Shown: positions 1-5,730 of the stretch, piece after piece
Layout: each line of letters starts with the position of its first letter
Position numbering within the stretch: position 1 is the stretch's first letter
Source: Chloroflexota bacterium
GTDB taxonomy: Bacteria; Chloroflexota; Dehalococcoidia; Bin125
Direction of reading: 5' to 3'
DNA length: 7,922 nucleotides
Assembly: GCA_026707335.1 (NCBI GenBank)
Contig: JAPOXB010000261.1
Coordinates: 1 to 7,922, forward strand
Position numbers and translations under genes: made by a program
Notes under the pieces: model-generated
Seen by the model: the letters and a program-made list of their open reading frames with translations, nothing else
Told to the model about the DNA's origin: nothing
Databases searched by the model: none

Positions 1-123
1 CTCACCCCCTAACCCCCTCTCCATTGCCGAGCAATGGAGAGGGGGGACCGGAAGGATCCCCCACGATCGCCTCCACGTTCCCCCTCTCCATCCTTCTGGA
101 TGGAGAGGGGGACAGGGGGTGAG
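1..123. repeat. Compound hairpin repeat with nested inverted repeats
   Basis: This non-coding element contains two near-identical perfect hairpins. The first has 15-bp arms at 13-27 and 31-45 with a 3-nt loop. The second has 15-bp arms at 79-93 and 98-112 with a 4-nt loop. Both stems share the core CCCCCTCTCCAT, while the loop-proximal bases differ but stay paired. The first ten bases, CTCACCCCCT, are the exact reverse complement of 114-123, so the outer ends form a 10-bp inverted repeat enclosing both hairpins. It lies just past the 3' end of the six-gene minus-strand operon. Similar C/G-rich palindromes are common between genes in Chloroflexota, which is established only as a general impression from memory. 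It could be a REP/MITE-like dispersed element, an mRNA 3' stabiliser or both. The left end may run beyond the window. Confidence 0.8.
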
Positions 124-131
124 GTCCGCTC

Positions 132-151
132 CCCTCTCCCTGGCGAGAGGG
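132..151 (-). terminator. Short hairpin just after the operon's last stop codon
   Basis: A 7-bp perfect stem (132-138 with 145-151, 6-nt loop) begins 12 bases past the TAG stop of the last operon gene. No T-run follows it in the minus direction, so it is not a textbook intrinsic terminator. Its arms resemble the CCCTCTC core of the two larger hairpins further downstream, so it may be a decayed third copy of the same repeat unit. Together the three hairpins probably end or protect the operon transcript. Confidence 0.4.
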
Positions 152-163
152 AACCAGACCCGC

Positions 164-958
164 CTAGAAGCGGGCCTTGCGCAGCCCCTTGGGGTCGATC
201 TCGTTGCGGATCAACTCCACCTCTTCGACCGTCGGGGCCGGCGTCTCCGGGATGCGTTCCGGCAGCAGCAGGTCGAAGCCCGTGTTGGCCTGCACGTCCT
301 CCAGGCGCACGCCCGCGTGCAGGCTGTCGAGCCGCATGCGCCCCGTCTCGGCGTCGAAGCCCATCACCGCCAGGTTCGAGAACACCTTCTGCGGCCCCCG
401 GCCCGGCACGCCGCGCCGCACCCGCTCGGCGAAGCCGCCCGGGAAGTGCCCCATCCCCGTCACGTAGTCGACCTTCTCCACGAACACCCGCCGCGTGTGC
501 TTGGGCACGTAGACGTTCACCCGGCCGGCGTACAGCGTCCAGTCGGTGATGCCCAGCCCGCCGGGGAAGCGCACCTTGGGCCGCTGCTGGTCGTCGCCGA
601 TCAGCGACGCGTTGACGTTCCCGTACTGGTCGACCTGCGCCGGCATCGTGCTGAAGACGTCCGTCTTGCCGCGCAGGCACATGTTGACGATGTCGGCGAT
701 GTCGAACGGCGCCAGCGCAGTTTGCGACACCACGTGCGGCGAGTCGGCCGGGTTGCCCACGCTCGTCACGATCGGGTCCATCGACGTCAGGTAGTTGTAG
801 GTCAGGTTGGGCGCGTGCGTGCGGCGCGCCAGCAGCACGGCGACGGTGCCCAGCAGCGTGCCGCCGCCCTGCTGCACCAGTTCGTGGTCGCGGATGTCGT
901 GCGCGATCAGCGAGACGATCAGCTCGTCGACCGTGTAGTCCGTGGAGGCGTCCGGCAT
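164..958 (-). CDS. Glutaconate CoA-transferase/IpdB-like beta subunit
   Basis: This 264-residue protein belongs to the family I CoA-transferase beta subunits (GctB/IpdB type). The match is clear around residues 105-135 (a QVDQYGNVNASLIGD stretch) and in the KVDYVTG segment near 162, both shared with glutaconate CoA-transferase subunit B. The notable feature is a missing residue. After E26 the next Glu is E161, so the catalytic Glu expected near residue 54-58 is absent, and the aligned stretch reads NYLTSMD. That argues for an IpdAB-type C-C hydrolase, not a transferase. The ATG at 958 is preceded by AAGGGG with a 6-nt gap; this ribosome site overlaps the alpha subunit's stop, 11 bp upstream. 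The frame stays open further upstream to 1432, but that part is antisense to no homology and lies inside the alpha gene. It surely acts as a heteromer with the alpha subunit in the cytoplasm. The exact substrate is unknown. Confidence 0.87.
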   Translation of the reverse strand: MPDASTDYTVDELIVSLIAHDIRDHELVQQGGGTLLGTVAVLLARRTHAPNLTYNYLTSMDPIVTSVGNPADSPHVVSQTALAPFDIADIVNMCLRGKTDVFSTMPAQVDQYGNVNASLIGDDQQRPKVRFPGGLGITDWTLYAGRVNVYVPKHTRRVFVEKVDYVTGMGHFPGGFAERVRRGVPGRGPQKVFSNLAVMGFDAETGRMRLDSLHAGVRLEDVQANTGFDLLLPERIPETPAPTVEEVELIRNEIDPKGLRKARF

Positions 959-969
959 CGCGGTCCCCT

Positions 970-1842
970 TCACTCGGCGTCCACGAGCGCCCGGTAGGCC
1001 TCGGGGTCGGCCGGCTCGTGGACGTAGCTGCGCAGGTACTCGCGGAAGCGCTCCGGGTCCTGCGCGGCGGCGTGGTAGCGCTGGATGTGCGCGTGGTCGG
1101 CCTCGTAGTACCCCACGACGCCGTGCGGGTGCGCCCCGCCGGGCGCGTGCACCACGGCGTCGACGTCGTGGTAGAGGATGCCGGTCTCCTCCGGCGTCGC
1201 GCGGATCTCCGCGTTGTCGATGATCTCCTCCGTCGTCAGGATGACCCGCTTGGCGGCCCGCACCATGTGCGGCGCGAGGAAGCGGGCCGCCGTGTTGTGG
1301 CGGTTGGTCTCGCCGAACTGCGCGTTGCCGAACTTGTCGGCGCGGGGCACGTGGATGAGCGCCACGTCGGGCACGACCGCCGTCACCGCCAGCAACTGCT
1401 TGCCGTCGAAGGGCGACGGGAACGTGCGCCACTCGGGGTGGTGCGGCAGGTGGTCGTTGAAGTAGCCGTGCAGGGGGATGAACTCCACCCCCATCCCGCC
1501 CGCCAGCACGCCCAGCGTGAAGGAGAACTCGCTGTCCTCCCGCGCGATGATCTCCCCCGCCTGCATCATGCGGCGGATGTTGGGCGGCGTGCCCAGGTCG
1601 AAGAACCGGCAGGCCCAGAAATGGATCGCGCGCAGGCAGCCGGCGCCGGCCAGCAGGTCGCTTTCCAGTTCGGCCATCGCGCTGATCACGGTCAGGTCGC
1701 GCTTGCCCTGCCGCGCGATCTCGCGCACCGCCGCCATCGAGATCAGCGCATCCGGCTGCACGGCCGGCGAGGCGATGCCCAGCGTGGAGCCGTCCTCCAC
1801 CAGTTCCACCGCCTCCGCGATCGTCATCCGCTTGTCGCGCAT
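970..1842 (-). CDS. Glutaconate CoA-transferase/IpdA-like alpha subunit
   Basis: This 290-residue protein is a family I CoA-transferase alpha subunit (GctA/IpdA type). Supporting segments are the N-terminal MTIAEAVELVEDGSTLGIAS, PDVALIHVPRADKFGNAQF around residue 158-176, the TTEEIID motif and DAVVHAPGGAHP near the end, which is a hallmark of the family. Residue 105 is Glu (REDSEF). By my alignment from memory it sits where M. tuberculosis IpdA carries its catalytic Glu and where GctA has Gln. With the Glu-free beta subunit this suggests hydrolytic ring opening of a cyclic beta-keto-acyl-CoA in place of CoA transfer. The ATG at 1842 has GAGGA five bases upstream; the in-frame ATG at 1827 has a weaker site. 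It lies 37 bp after the hydratase gene and 11 bp before the beta gene. Family membership is firm, while the hydrolase reading is an inference. Confidence 0.88.
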   Translation of the reverse strand: MRDKRMTIAEAVELVEDGSTLGIASPAVQPDALISMAAVREIARQGKRDLTVISAMAELESDLLAGAGCLRAIHFWACRFFDLGTPPNIRRMMQAGEIIAREDSEFSFTLGVLAGGMGVEFIPLHGYFNDHLPHHPEWRTFPSPFDGKQLLAVTAVVPDVALIHVPRADKFGNAQFGETNRHNTAARFLAPHMVRAAKRVILTTEEIIDNAEIRATPEETGILYHDVDAVVHAPGGAHPHGVVGYYEADHAHIQRYHAAAQDPERFREYLRSYVHEPADPEAYRALVDAE

Positions 1843-1879
1843 CGGCGTCCTCGCACGGGCCCGGCGGCCCGCGTTCCCT

Positions 1880-2665
1880 TCAGCGGCCCTTGTACTGGGG
1901 CGTGCGCCTCTCCATGAACGCGCGCGGCCCCTCGACGGCGTCCTCGCTGCCGAAGGCGCGCCTCGACAGCAGCGACTCCAGCCCGAAGGCGTGCTCCCAC
2001 GACATCCCCATCGCGCCGCGCACCGCGATCTCCTTCGCCGTCCGCACCGCGATCGGCCCGTTGGCGCAGATCTTGTCGGCGATGGCGTGCGCCGTCGGCA
2101 GCACCTCGGGCTGCGGCACGACGCGGTTGACGAGGCCGCACTGCAGCGCCTGGGCGGCCGTCATGCGCTGCCCGGTGAGCAGGATCTCCATCGCCCAGGC
2201 CCACGGGATCTGCCGCGGCAGCCGGATGTGCGAGCCCGCCGCCGGCACGATCGCCCAGCGCACCTCCTGCAGGCCGAACTCCGCCGTCTCCGACGCGACG
2301 CGGATGTCGGTGCCCAGCATGATCTCCAGGCCCCCGGCGATGCAGTAGCCGTTCACCGCCGCCAGGACGGGCTTGTAGACGCCGCTGAACGGCCGCGACT
2401 CCGAGATCGCCAGCGGGTCGGCGCGGGCGGACGTCGTCTCGTTGGGGATCGTGCTGCTCAGGTCGGCGCCGGCGCAGAAGGCCCGGTCGCCGGCGCCGGT
2501 CAGGATCGCGACCCACAGGTCGGGGTCGTTGTCGAAGTCCTCCACGGCCTCGCGGAACGCGCCCTGCAACTCCGGGTCGATGGCGTTCATCGCGTGCGGG
2601 CGGTTGAACGTCATCGTGACACGCTTGCCGGCGTAGTCCTTGTCGTAGATCAGCGTCTCCGACAC
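1880..2665 (-). CDS. Enoyl-CoA hydratase/isomerase (crotonase) family protein
   Basis: A 261-residue crotonase-fold enzyme of normal family length, expected to add water to a 2-enoyl-CoA in the cytoplasm. The first oxyanion-hole segment is AFCAGADL (residues 62-69) and the second is NGYCIAGGLE (105-114). Both acid/base glutamates of classical hydratases are present: E114 in GGLE and E134 in LQEV, 20 residues apart as in rat E144/E164. The rest (IVPAAGSHIRLPRQI, then LTGQRMTAAQALQCGLVN) is standard. The start is GTG at 2665, supported by GGGAGG six bases upstream. It follows the DUF35 gene by 19 bp and precedes the alpha subunit gene. The position echA-alpha-beta is the same as echA20-ipdA-ipdB in mycobacteria, but keeping both glutamates fits an ordinary hydratase better than an EchA20-like ring hydrolase. 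Substrate not readable. Confidence 0.92.
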   Translation of the reverse strand: MSETLIYDKDYAGKRVTMTFNRPHAMNAIDPELQGAFREAVEDFDNDPDLWVAILTGAGDRAFCAGADLSSTIPNETTSARADPLAISESRPFSGVYKPVLAAVNGYCIAGGLEIMLGTDIRVASETAEFGLQEVRWAIVPAAGSHIRLPRQIPWAWAMEILLTGQRMTAAQALQCGLVNRVVPQPEVLPTAHAIADKICANGPIAVRTAKEIAVRGAMGMSWEHAFGLESLLSRRAFGSEDAVEGPRAFMERRTPQYKGR

Positions 2666-2671
2666 ACCGAA

Positions 2672-2677
2672 CCTCCC
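2672..2677 (-). promoter_or_regulatory. Ribosome binding site deciding a GTG start
   Basis: GGGAGG lies six bases before the GTG at 2665 of the enoyl-CoA hydratase. No in-frame ATG with a comparable site is present nearby, so it fixes the non-ATG start and the 261-residue length. Confidence 0.7.
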
Positions 2678-2684
2678 GCGGCGA

Positions 2685-3158
2685 TCATGGCTCGTCGGCG
2701 CGCCGCCACTGCACGAGCGTGAAGGGCGGATCGGCGTCGCGGTGATGCTCGAACACCGCCTCGACGGCCGCCCCGATCTCGACCGGGTCGGTGGCCGGTC
2801 CCAGCAGGTTGCCGACCATGCGCACGTTGTCGGCCTGCGGCAGCTCCACCAGCACCACGACGTAGGGGCAGCCCGTCGTCAGGGCCGGGTGCACCGGATG
2901 CCAGACGCGCTCCCACGAGTAGATGCGGCCCCGCGGCTCGACCTCCACCCACCGCGTCTCGAAGCCGAGGCAGGCGTGGCAGATCCACTCCGGTCCCCAG
3001 CGGTGCAGGCCGCAAGCGTCGCAGCGCTGGACGAGCAGCCGTTCCTCCTGCGCCGCCTCCCAGTAGGGCGCGTCCAACGCGTCGCCGGCCGGCGTGGGGG
3101 CGGGCAGGCCCGGCGGCAGGTAGGGCGTCTCGCTGGATCGCGCCGGCGGCGGCGTCAC
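2685..3158 (-). CDS. DUF35 zinc-ribbon/OB-fold protein, probable partner of the thiolase-fold enzyme
   Basis: This 157-residue protein has the DUF35 architecture. A rubredoxin-like zinc ribbon carries C46-x2-C49-x10-C60-x2-C63 (CDACG and CHACL), followed by an OB-fold acyl-CoA-binding domain at about 70-140 (GRIYSWERVWHPVHP, then CPYVVVLVEL). A Pro-rich N-terminal segment with an APYWEAAQEERLLVQRC entry precedes the ribbon. DUF35 proteins form complexes with thiolase-like enzymes; in ChsH2-Ltp2 the DUF35 domain is needed for the retro-aldol cleavage of the steroid side chain. The start is GTG at 3158, whose bases overlap the TGA of the thiolase-like gene (GTGA, 3155-3158), with GGAGG seven bases upstream. 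This overlap implies translational coupling and a near 1:1 ratio. The frame extends upstream inside the neighbouring gene, without homology, so the short form is preferred. It is a stand-alone protein here, not fused to a MaoC-type hydratase as in ChsH2. Confidence 0.88.
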   Translation of the reverse strand: MTPPPARSSETPYLPPGLPAPTPAGDALDAPYWEAAQEERLLVQRCDACGLHRWGPEWICHACLGFETRWVEVEPRGRIYSWERVWHPVHPALTTGCPYVVVLVELPQADNVRMVGNLLGPATDPVEIGAAVEAVFEHHRDADPPFTLVQWRRADEP

Positions 3159-4333
3159 AGCGTCGCCTCCGAGCCCAGCAGCATGCCGCTGACCGGCTCC
3201 ACCATCGGACCCGAGGCGATCAGGTGCACGTCGGCGCCGGGCACGGGATTCGGCGACTGCCCCCGGATCTGCCGCACCGACTCGATCTGCAACTCCAGCC
3301 CGTGCATGTAGCACTCGGCCAGGTTGCCGCCGCTGGTGTTGATCGGCAGGCGGCCATCGGGCGCGACCAGGTTCTCGTAGCGGATGAAGTCGTTGGCCTC
3401 CTCGTACGTGCAGAAGCCGTGCTCGATGATGCTCATCACGACGCCGCCGGTGAAGTTCTCGTAGACCTGCGCCACGTCGACGTCGGCGGCGCTCATCCGC
3501 GCCATCTCGTACATCCGCGGGGCCACGGTCTTGAAGTTCGACGTGGCGTAGTCGGGCGCGTTGTGCGCGCTCGCCGCCGCCCGCTCCGGGACGCCCGTCG
3601 CGACGCCCAGGATGTAGGCCGGCGCGTGGCGGAAGTCCTTGGCCCGCTCGGCCGGGACGAGCACCAACGCCGCCGCGCCGTCGTTCTCCAGGCAGCAGTC
3701 GAACAGCCGGAACGGCTCGACGATCCAGCGCGAGTTGTCGTAATCCTCGCCGCTCAGCGGGCGGCCGTGCATCACCGCGCGCGAGTTTTGCTGGGCGTGG
3801 TGGTAGGCGGCCAGGGAGACGGCCTTCTGCGTGTCGGGGCTCACGCCCCGGTCGTGGAAGAGGCGCTGCACCCGCATCGCGAAGGCCTGCGCCGGCGACA
3901 TCAGGCCGTAGGGCACGGTGAAGGCGTTCCGGCCCCGCACGCGCGGCACGCGCGGCCCCTGCCCGAAGCGTCCGAACTGCCCCTGCGCCAGCGACCGGAA
4001 CACGACCACGCAGTCCGCGTAGCCCGTCGCGATGGCCGCCGCGGCGTTGCCCACCGCGCCCGATCCGCCGCCGCCGCCGCCGCCCCACTGCATGTTCGAG
4101 AAGCGCAGTTCGGGCAGGCCCAGCGCGGCCGCCAGGCGAGGGGGGTCGTTGCGGTCGTCGCTGAACGAGGCGAAGCCGTCGACCTCGCGCGGGTCCATGC
4201 CCGCGTCCTCGCAGGCGTTCAGCACCGACTGCAGGGCCAGCTTGAACTCCGCGTCGGGCGACTGCCCGTGCCGGTAGTAGTGCGTCTCGCCGATCCCCAC
4301 GATCGCGACCGCGCCGCGCAGCGACCCCGTCAT
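3155..4333 (-). CDS. Thiolase-fold protein without thiolase catalytic residues, likely Ltp2-type retro-aldolase
   Basis: A 392-residue thiolase-superfamily (SCP-x/lipid-transfer-protein type) enzyme. The N-terminal AIVGIGET, the central LENDGAAALVLV (215-226) and the C-terminal NTSGGNLAE (332-340) mark the fold. Catalytic residues of thiolases are replaced. The nucleophilic Cys loop at 78-96 is Gly-rich (G84-G90) and has no Cys. The HDCF-type His corresponds to Y291 (VYENF). The GHP-type His corresponds to Y342 (ECYMHG). The C-terminal Cys-Gly motif is also missing, and the protein ends in LLGSEATL. As I recall, Ltp2 aldolase uses Tyr294 and Tyr344, nearly the same spacing. With the overlapping DUF35 gene this predicts C-C cleavage of a beta-hydroxyacyl-CoA by retro-aldol chemistry. 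The ATG at 4333 has GGAGG seven bases upstream. The alternative is an inactive or CoA-binding thiolase homologue. Confidence 0.85.
   Translation of the reverse strand: MTGSLRGAVAIVGIGETHYYRHGQSPDAEFKLALQSVLNACEDAGMDPREVDGFASFSDDRNDPPRLAAALGLPELRFSNMQWGGGGGGGSGAVGNAAAAIATGYADCVVVFRSLAQGQFGRFGQGPRVPRVRGRNAFTVPYGLMSPAQAFAMRVQRLFHDRGVSPDTQKAVSLAAYHHAQQNSRAVMHGRPLSGEDYDNSRWIVEPFRLFDCCLENDGAAALVLVPAERAKDFRHAPAYILGVATGVPERAAASAHNAPDYATSNFKTVAPRMYEMARMSAADVDVAQVYENFTGGVVMSIIEHGFCTYEEANDFIRYENLVAPDGRLPINTSGGNLAECYMHGLELQIESVRQIRGQSPNPVPGADVHLIASGPMVEPVSGMLLGSEATL
3166..3170 (-). promoter_or_regulatory. Ribosome binding site inside the preceding gene
   Basis: GGAGG sits seven bases before the GTG at 3158 of the DUF35 gene and lies within the last codons of the thiolase-fold gene. 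It supports the overlapping GTGA start/stop and coupled translation. Confidence 0.65.
4065..4084. repeat. CCG trinucleotide tract encoding seven glycines
   Basis: A run of six CCG units plus two bases lies inside the thiolase-fold gene and encodes G84-G90 on the minus strand. It falls exactly in the loop that holds the nucleophilic Cys in true thiolases. Because the unit is three bases, length changes would add or remove Gly without shifting the frame. Confidence 0.85.
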
Positions 4334-4360
4334 GCCGACACCTCCATCGGTTCCGCCCGC

Positions 4361-5563
4361 CTAGCCAACGATGCCCGCCTCACGCAGCGCCCGCACCTGC
4401 TCGTCGTCCAGGCCCAGGTCGGCCTCGAGCACTTCGTCGGCGTGCTCGCTGAGCAGGGGCGCGCGTTGCAGCGGCACGTGGCTCTTCGACATGCGCGGCG
4501 CCCAGCCGAGCAATTGGATCTCGCCGTGGTGCGGGTGCTCCAGCGTGTGGATGAACCCCCGTTCCCGCAGGTGCGGGTTGGCGTGCAACTCCACCGTGTC
4601 CAGCACGGCGCTGCACGGCACGCCCGCCCCGCTGAGCGCCTCCATCGCCTGCCACTTGGTCCGCTGGCGCGTCCACCCCGCGATGATCTCGTAGATCTCG
4701 CCGGAGGCGGATTCCATGCGGTCCTCCACGGTGCTGAAGCGCGGGTCCGTGAGCAGTTCCGGCCGGTCGATGGTCGCCACGAGGGCGTCCCAGTGCTTCG
4801 ACGTGACGGCGACCAGGTTGATCCAGTCGTTGGCGCCGCCCGGCGCGCAGGGGTAGAGCGCGATGGTCGGGCGGGCGGTGTTGTTCCAGCGCCCCACGAC
4901 GGCCCGCCCCCAGTCGCCCGCCCCGGCGACGCGCGTGCGCATGAAGTAGGTCATCGCCTCCTGCATGGAGACCTCGATCATCTGCCCCTCGCCGGTGCGC
5001 TGGGCCTGGATGTAGCCCGCCAGGATCGAGAGCGCCATCGTCAGGCCGGTGCCCGCGTCGGCCGTGGTCGTGCCGGGCCACATCGGCGGACCGCCCTCCT
5101 GCCCCGCGACGGAGAAGGCCCCCGCCGCCGCCTGCGCGATGGGGTCGAAGCACTTGTAGTCCTTCCACGGGCCCGACAGGCCGAAGCCCTTCAAGCGGCC
5201 GTAGACGATGCGCGGGTTCACCGCCCGCATCACCTCGTAGTCGATGCCCAGCTTCTCCATCCGGTTGGGGCCGTAGTTCTCCACGAAGGCGTCGTAGTGC
5301 GGGGCCATCGAGAGCAGCAGATCGCGTCCCTCCGGCGTCTGGAGGTCGATGGCGATGCTGCGCTTGTTGCTGTTCCAGTTGATGAAGTAGGGCGCGTCGA
5401 TCCGTTCGGCCGCTTCGCCGCCCCGGAACCAGCGGCCGGGGTCGCCGCCGGGCGGCTCGACCTTCACGACGTCAGCGCCGAGCCAAGCCAGGGCCTGCGT
5501 GCAGGAGGTCCCGGCCTCGTACTGCGTCATGTCCAGGATGCGGACTCCATCGAGCGCGGGCAT
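4361..5563 (-). CDS. CaiB/BaiF family (family III) CoA-transferase
   Basis: This 400-residue protein has the length and motifs of family III CoA-transferases. The N-terminal MPALDGVRILDMTQYEAG is followed by LGADVVKVEPPGGDPGR (28-44), NSNKRSIAIDL (64-74), a YGRLKGFGLSGPW segment (121-133), and TADAGTGL with D169. D169 is at the same number as the catalytic Asp of formyl-CoA transferase. The TGEGQMIEVSMQEAM stretch after it is characteristic. The His of alpha-methylacyl-CoA racemases is replaced here (KCFDP around 137-141), so transfer is favoured over racemisation. It probably moves CoA between an acyl-CoA donor and a carboxylic acid, which could activate the operon's substrate. The ATG at 5563 has GGGAGG four bases upstream; the frame stays open to 5935 but the upstream part shows no homology. 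It is the first gene of the operon, 27 bp before the thiolase-fold gene. Confidence 0.93.
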   Translation of the reverse strand: MPALDGVRILDMTQYEAGTSCTQALAWLGADVVKVEPPGGDPGRWFRGGEAAERIDAPYFINWNSNKRSIAIDLQTPEGRDLLLSMAPHYDAFVENYGPNRMEKLGIDYEVMRAVNPRIVYGRLKGFGLSGPWKDYKCFDPIAQAAAGAFSVAGQEGGPPMWPGTTTADAGTGLTMALSILAGYIQAQRTGEGQMIEVSMQEAMTYFMRTRVAGAGDWGRAVVGRWNNTARPTIALYPCAPGGANDWINLVAVTSKHWDALVATIDRPELLTDPRFSTVEDRMESASGEIYEIIAGWTRQRTKWQAMEALSGAGVPCSAVLDTVELHANPHLRERGFIHTLEHPHHGEIQLLGWAPRMSKSHVPLQRAPLLSEHADEVLEADLGLDDEQVRALREAGIVG

Positions 5564-5730
5564 GCGGCCTCCCTGCCAGCGTCCCCGCCGCGCGGGGATG
5601 TCGGCCCCCATGCTAGTGCCCCCGCGCCCCCCGTGGGAGCGCTGCATAACGCCGTCGCGCCGCCGGGAACGTATCGGCGAAAACGCCCCGATCATCCCCC
5701 AGACGCGCTCCCGTGCGACACTCGCCCACG
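5564..5730. promoter_or_regulatory. Divergent intergenic region with palindromes
   Basis: This 167-bp stretch must carry the promoters of both the leftward operon and the rightward Ppx/GppA gene. No convincing -35/-10 pair was found for either. Two symmetric elements stand out. ATCGG-N10-CCGAT at 5673-5692 is a 20-bp operator-like inverted repeat with an AAAA centre. CCCCGC/GCGGGG at 5583-5597 (3-nt loop) would form a hairpin in the 5' leader of the operon, shortly before its ribosome binding site. The function of both is inferred from symmetry and place only. Confidence 0.4.

Noticed and set aside
1..151. CRISPR array or tRNA-like structure
   Set aside because: Only two to three palindromic units with no regular spacers, and no cloverleaf or conserved tRNA bases.
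164..1432. A 422-residue version of the beta subunit
   Set aside because: The added N-terminal part overlaps the alpha subunit gene in another frame and is Arg/Ala/Gly-rich without homology. The ATG at 958 has a good ribosome site and starts at the family N-terminus.
1018..2722. Long plus-strand frames opposite the alpha subunit and hydratase genes (1018-1917, 1478-2722)
   Set aside because: Antisense shadows with biased composition and no motif.
4065..4084. Phase-variable repeat
   Set aside because: The unit is a trinucleotide in frame, so slippage would alter Gly number but not switch the gene off.
3155..4333. Acetyl-CoA acetyltransferase (thiolase) as the product name
   Set aside because: The catalytic Cys and both His are absent, so a working thiolase is unlikely even though the fold matches.
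4361..5563. Alpha-methylacyl-CoA racemase
   Set aside because: The racemase His is not conserved at the expected place, while the transferase Asp is present at residue 169.
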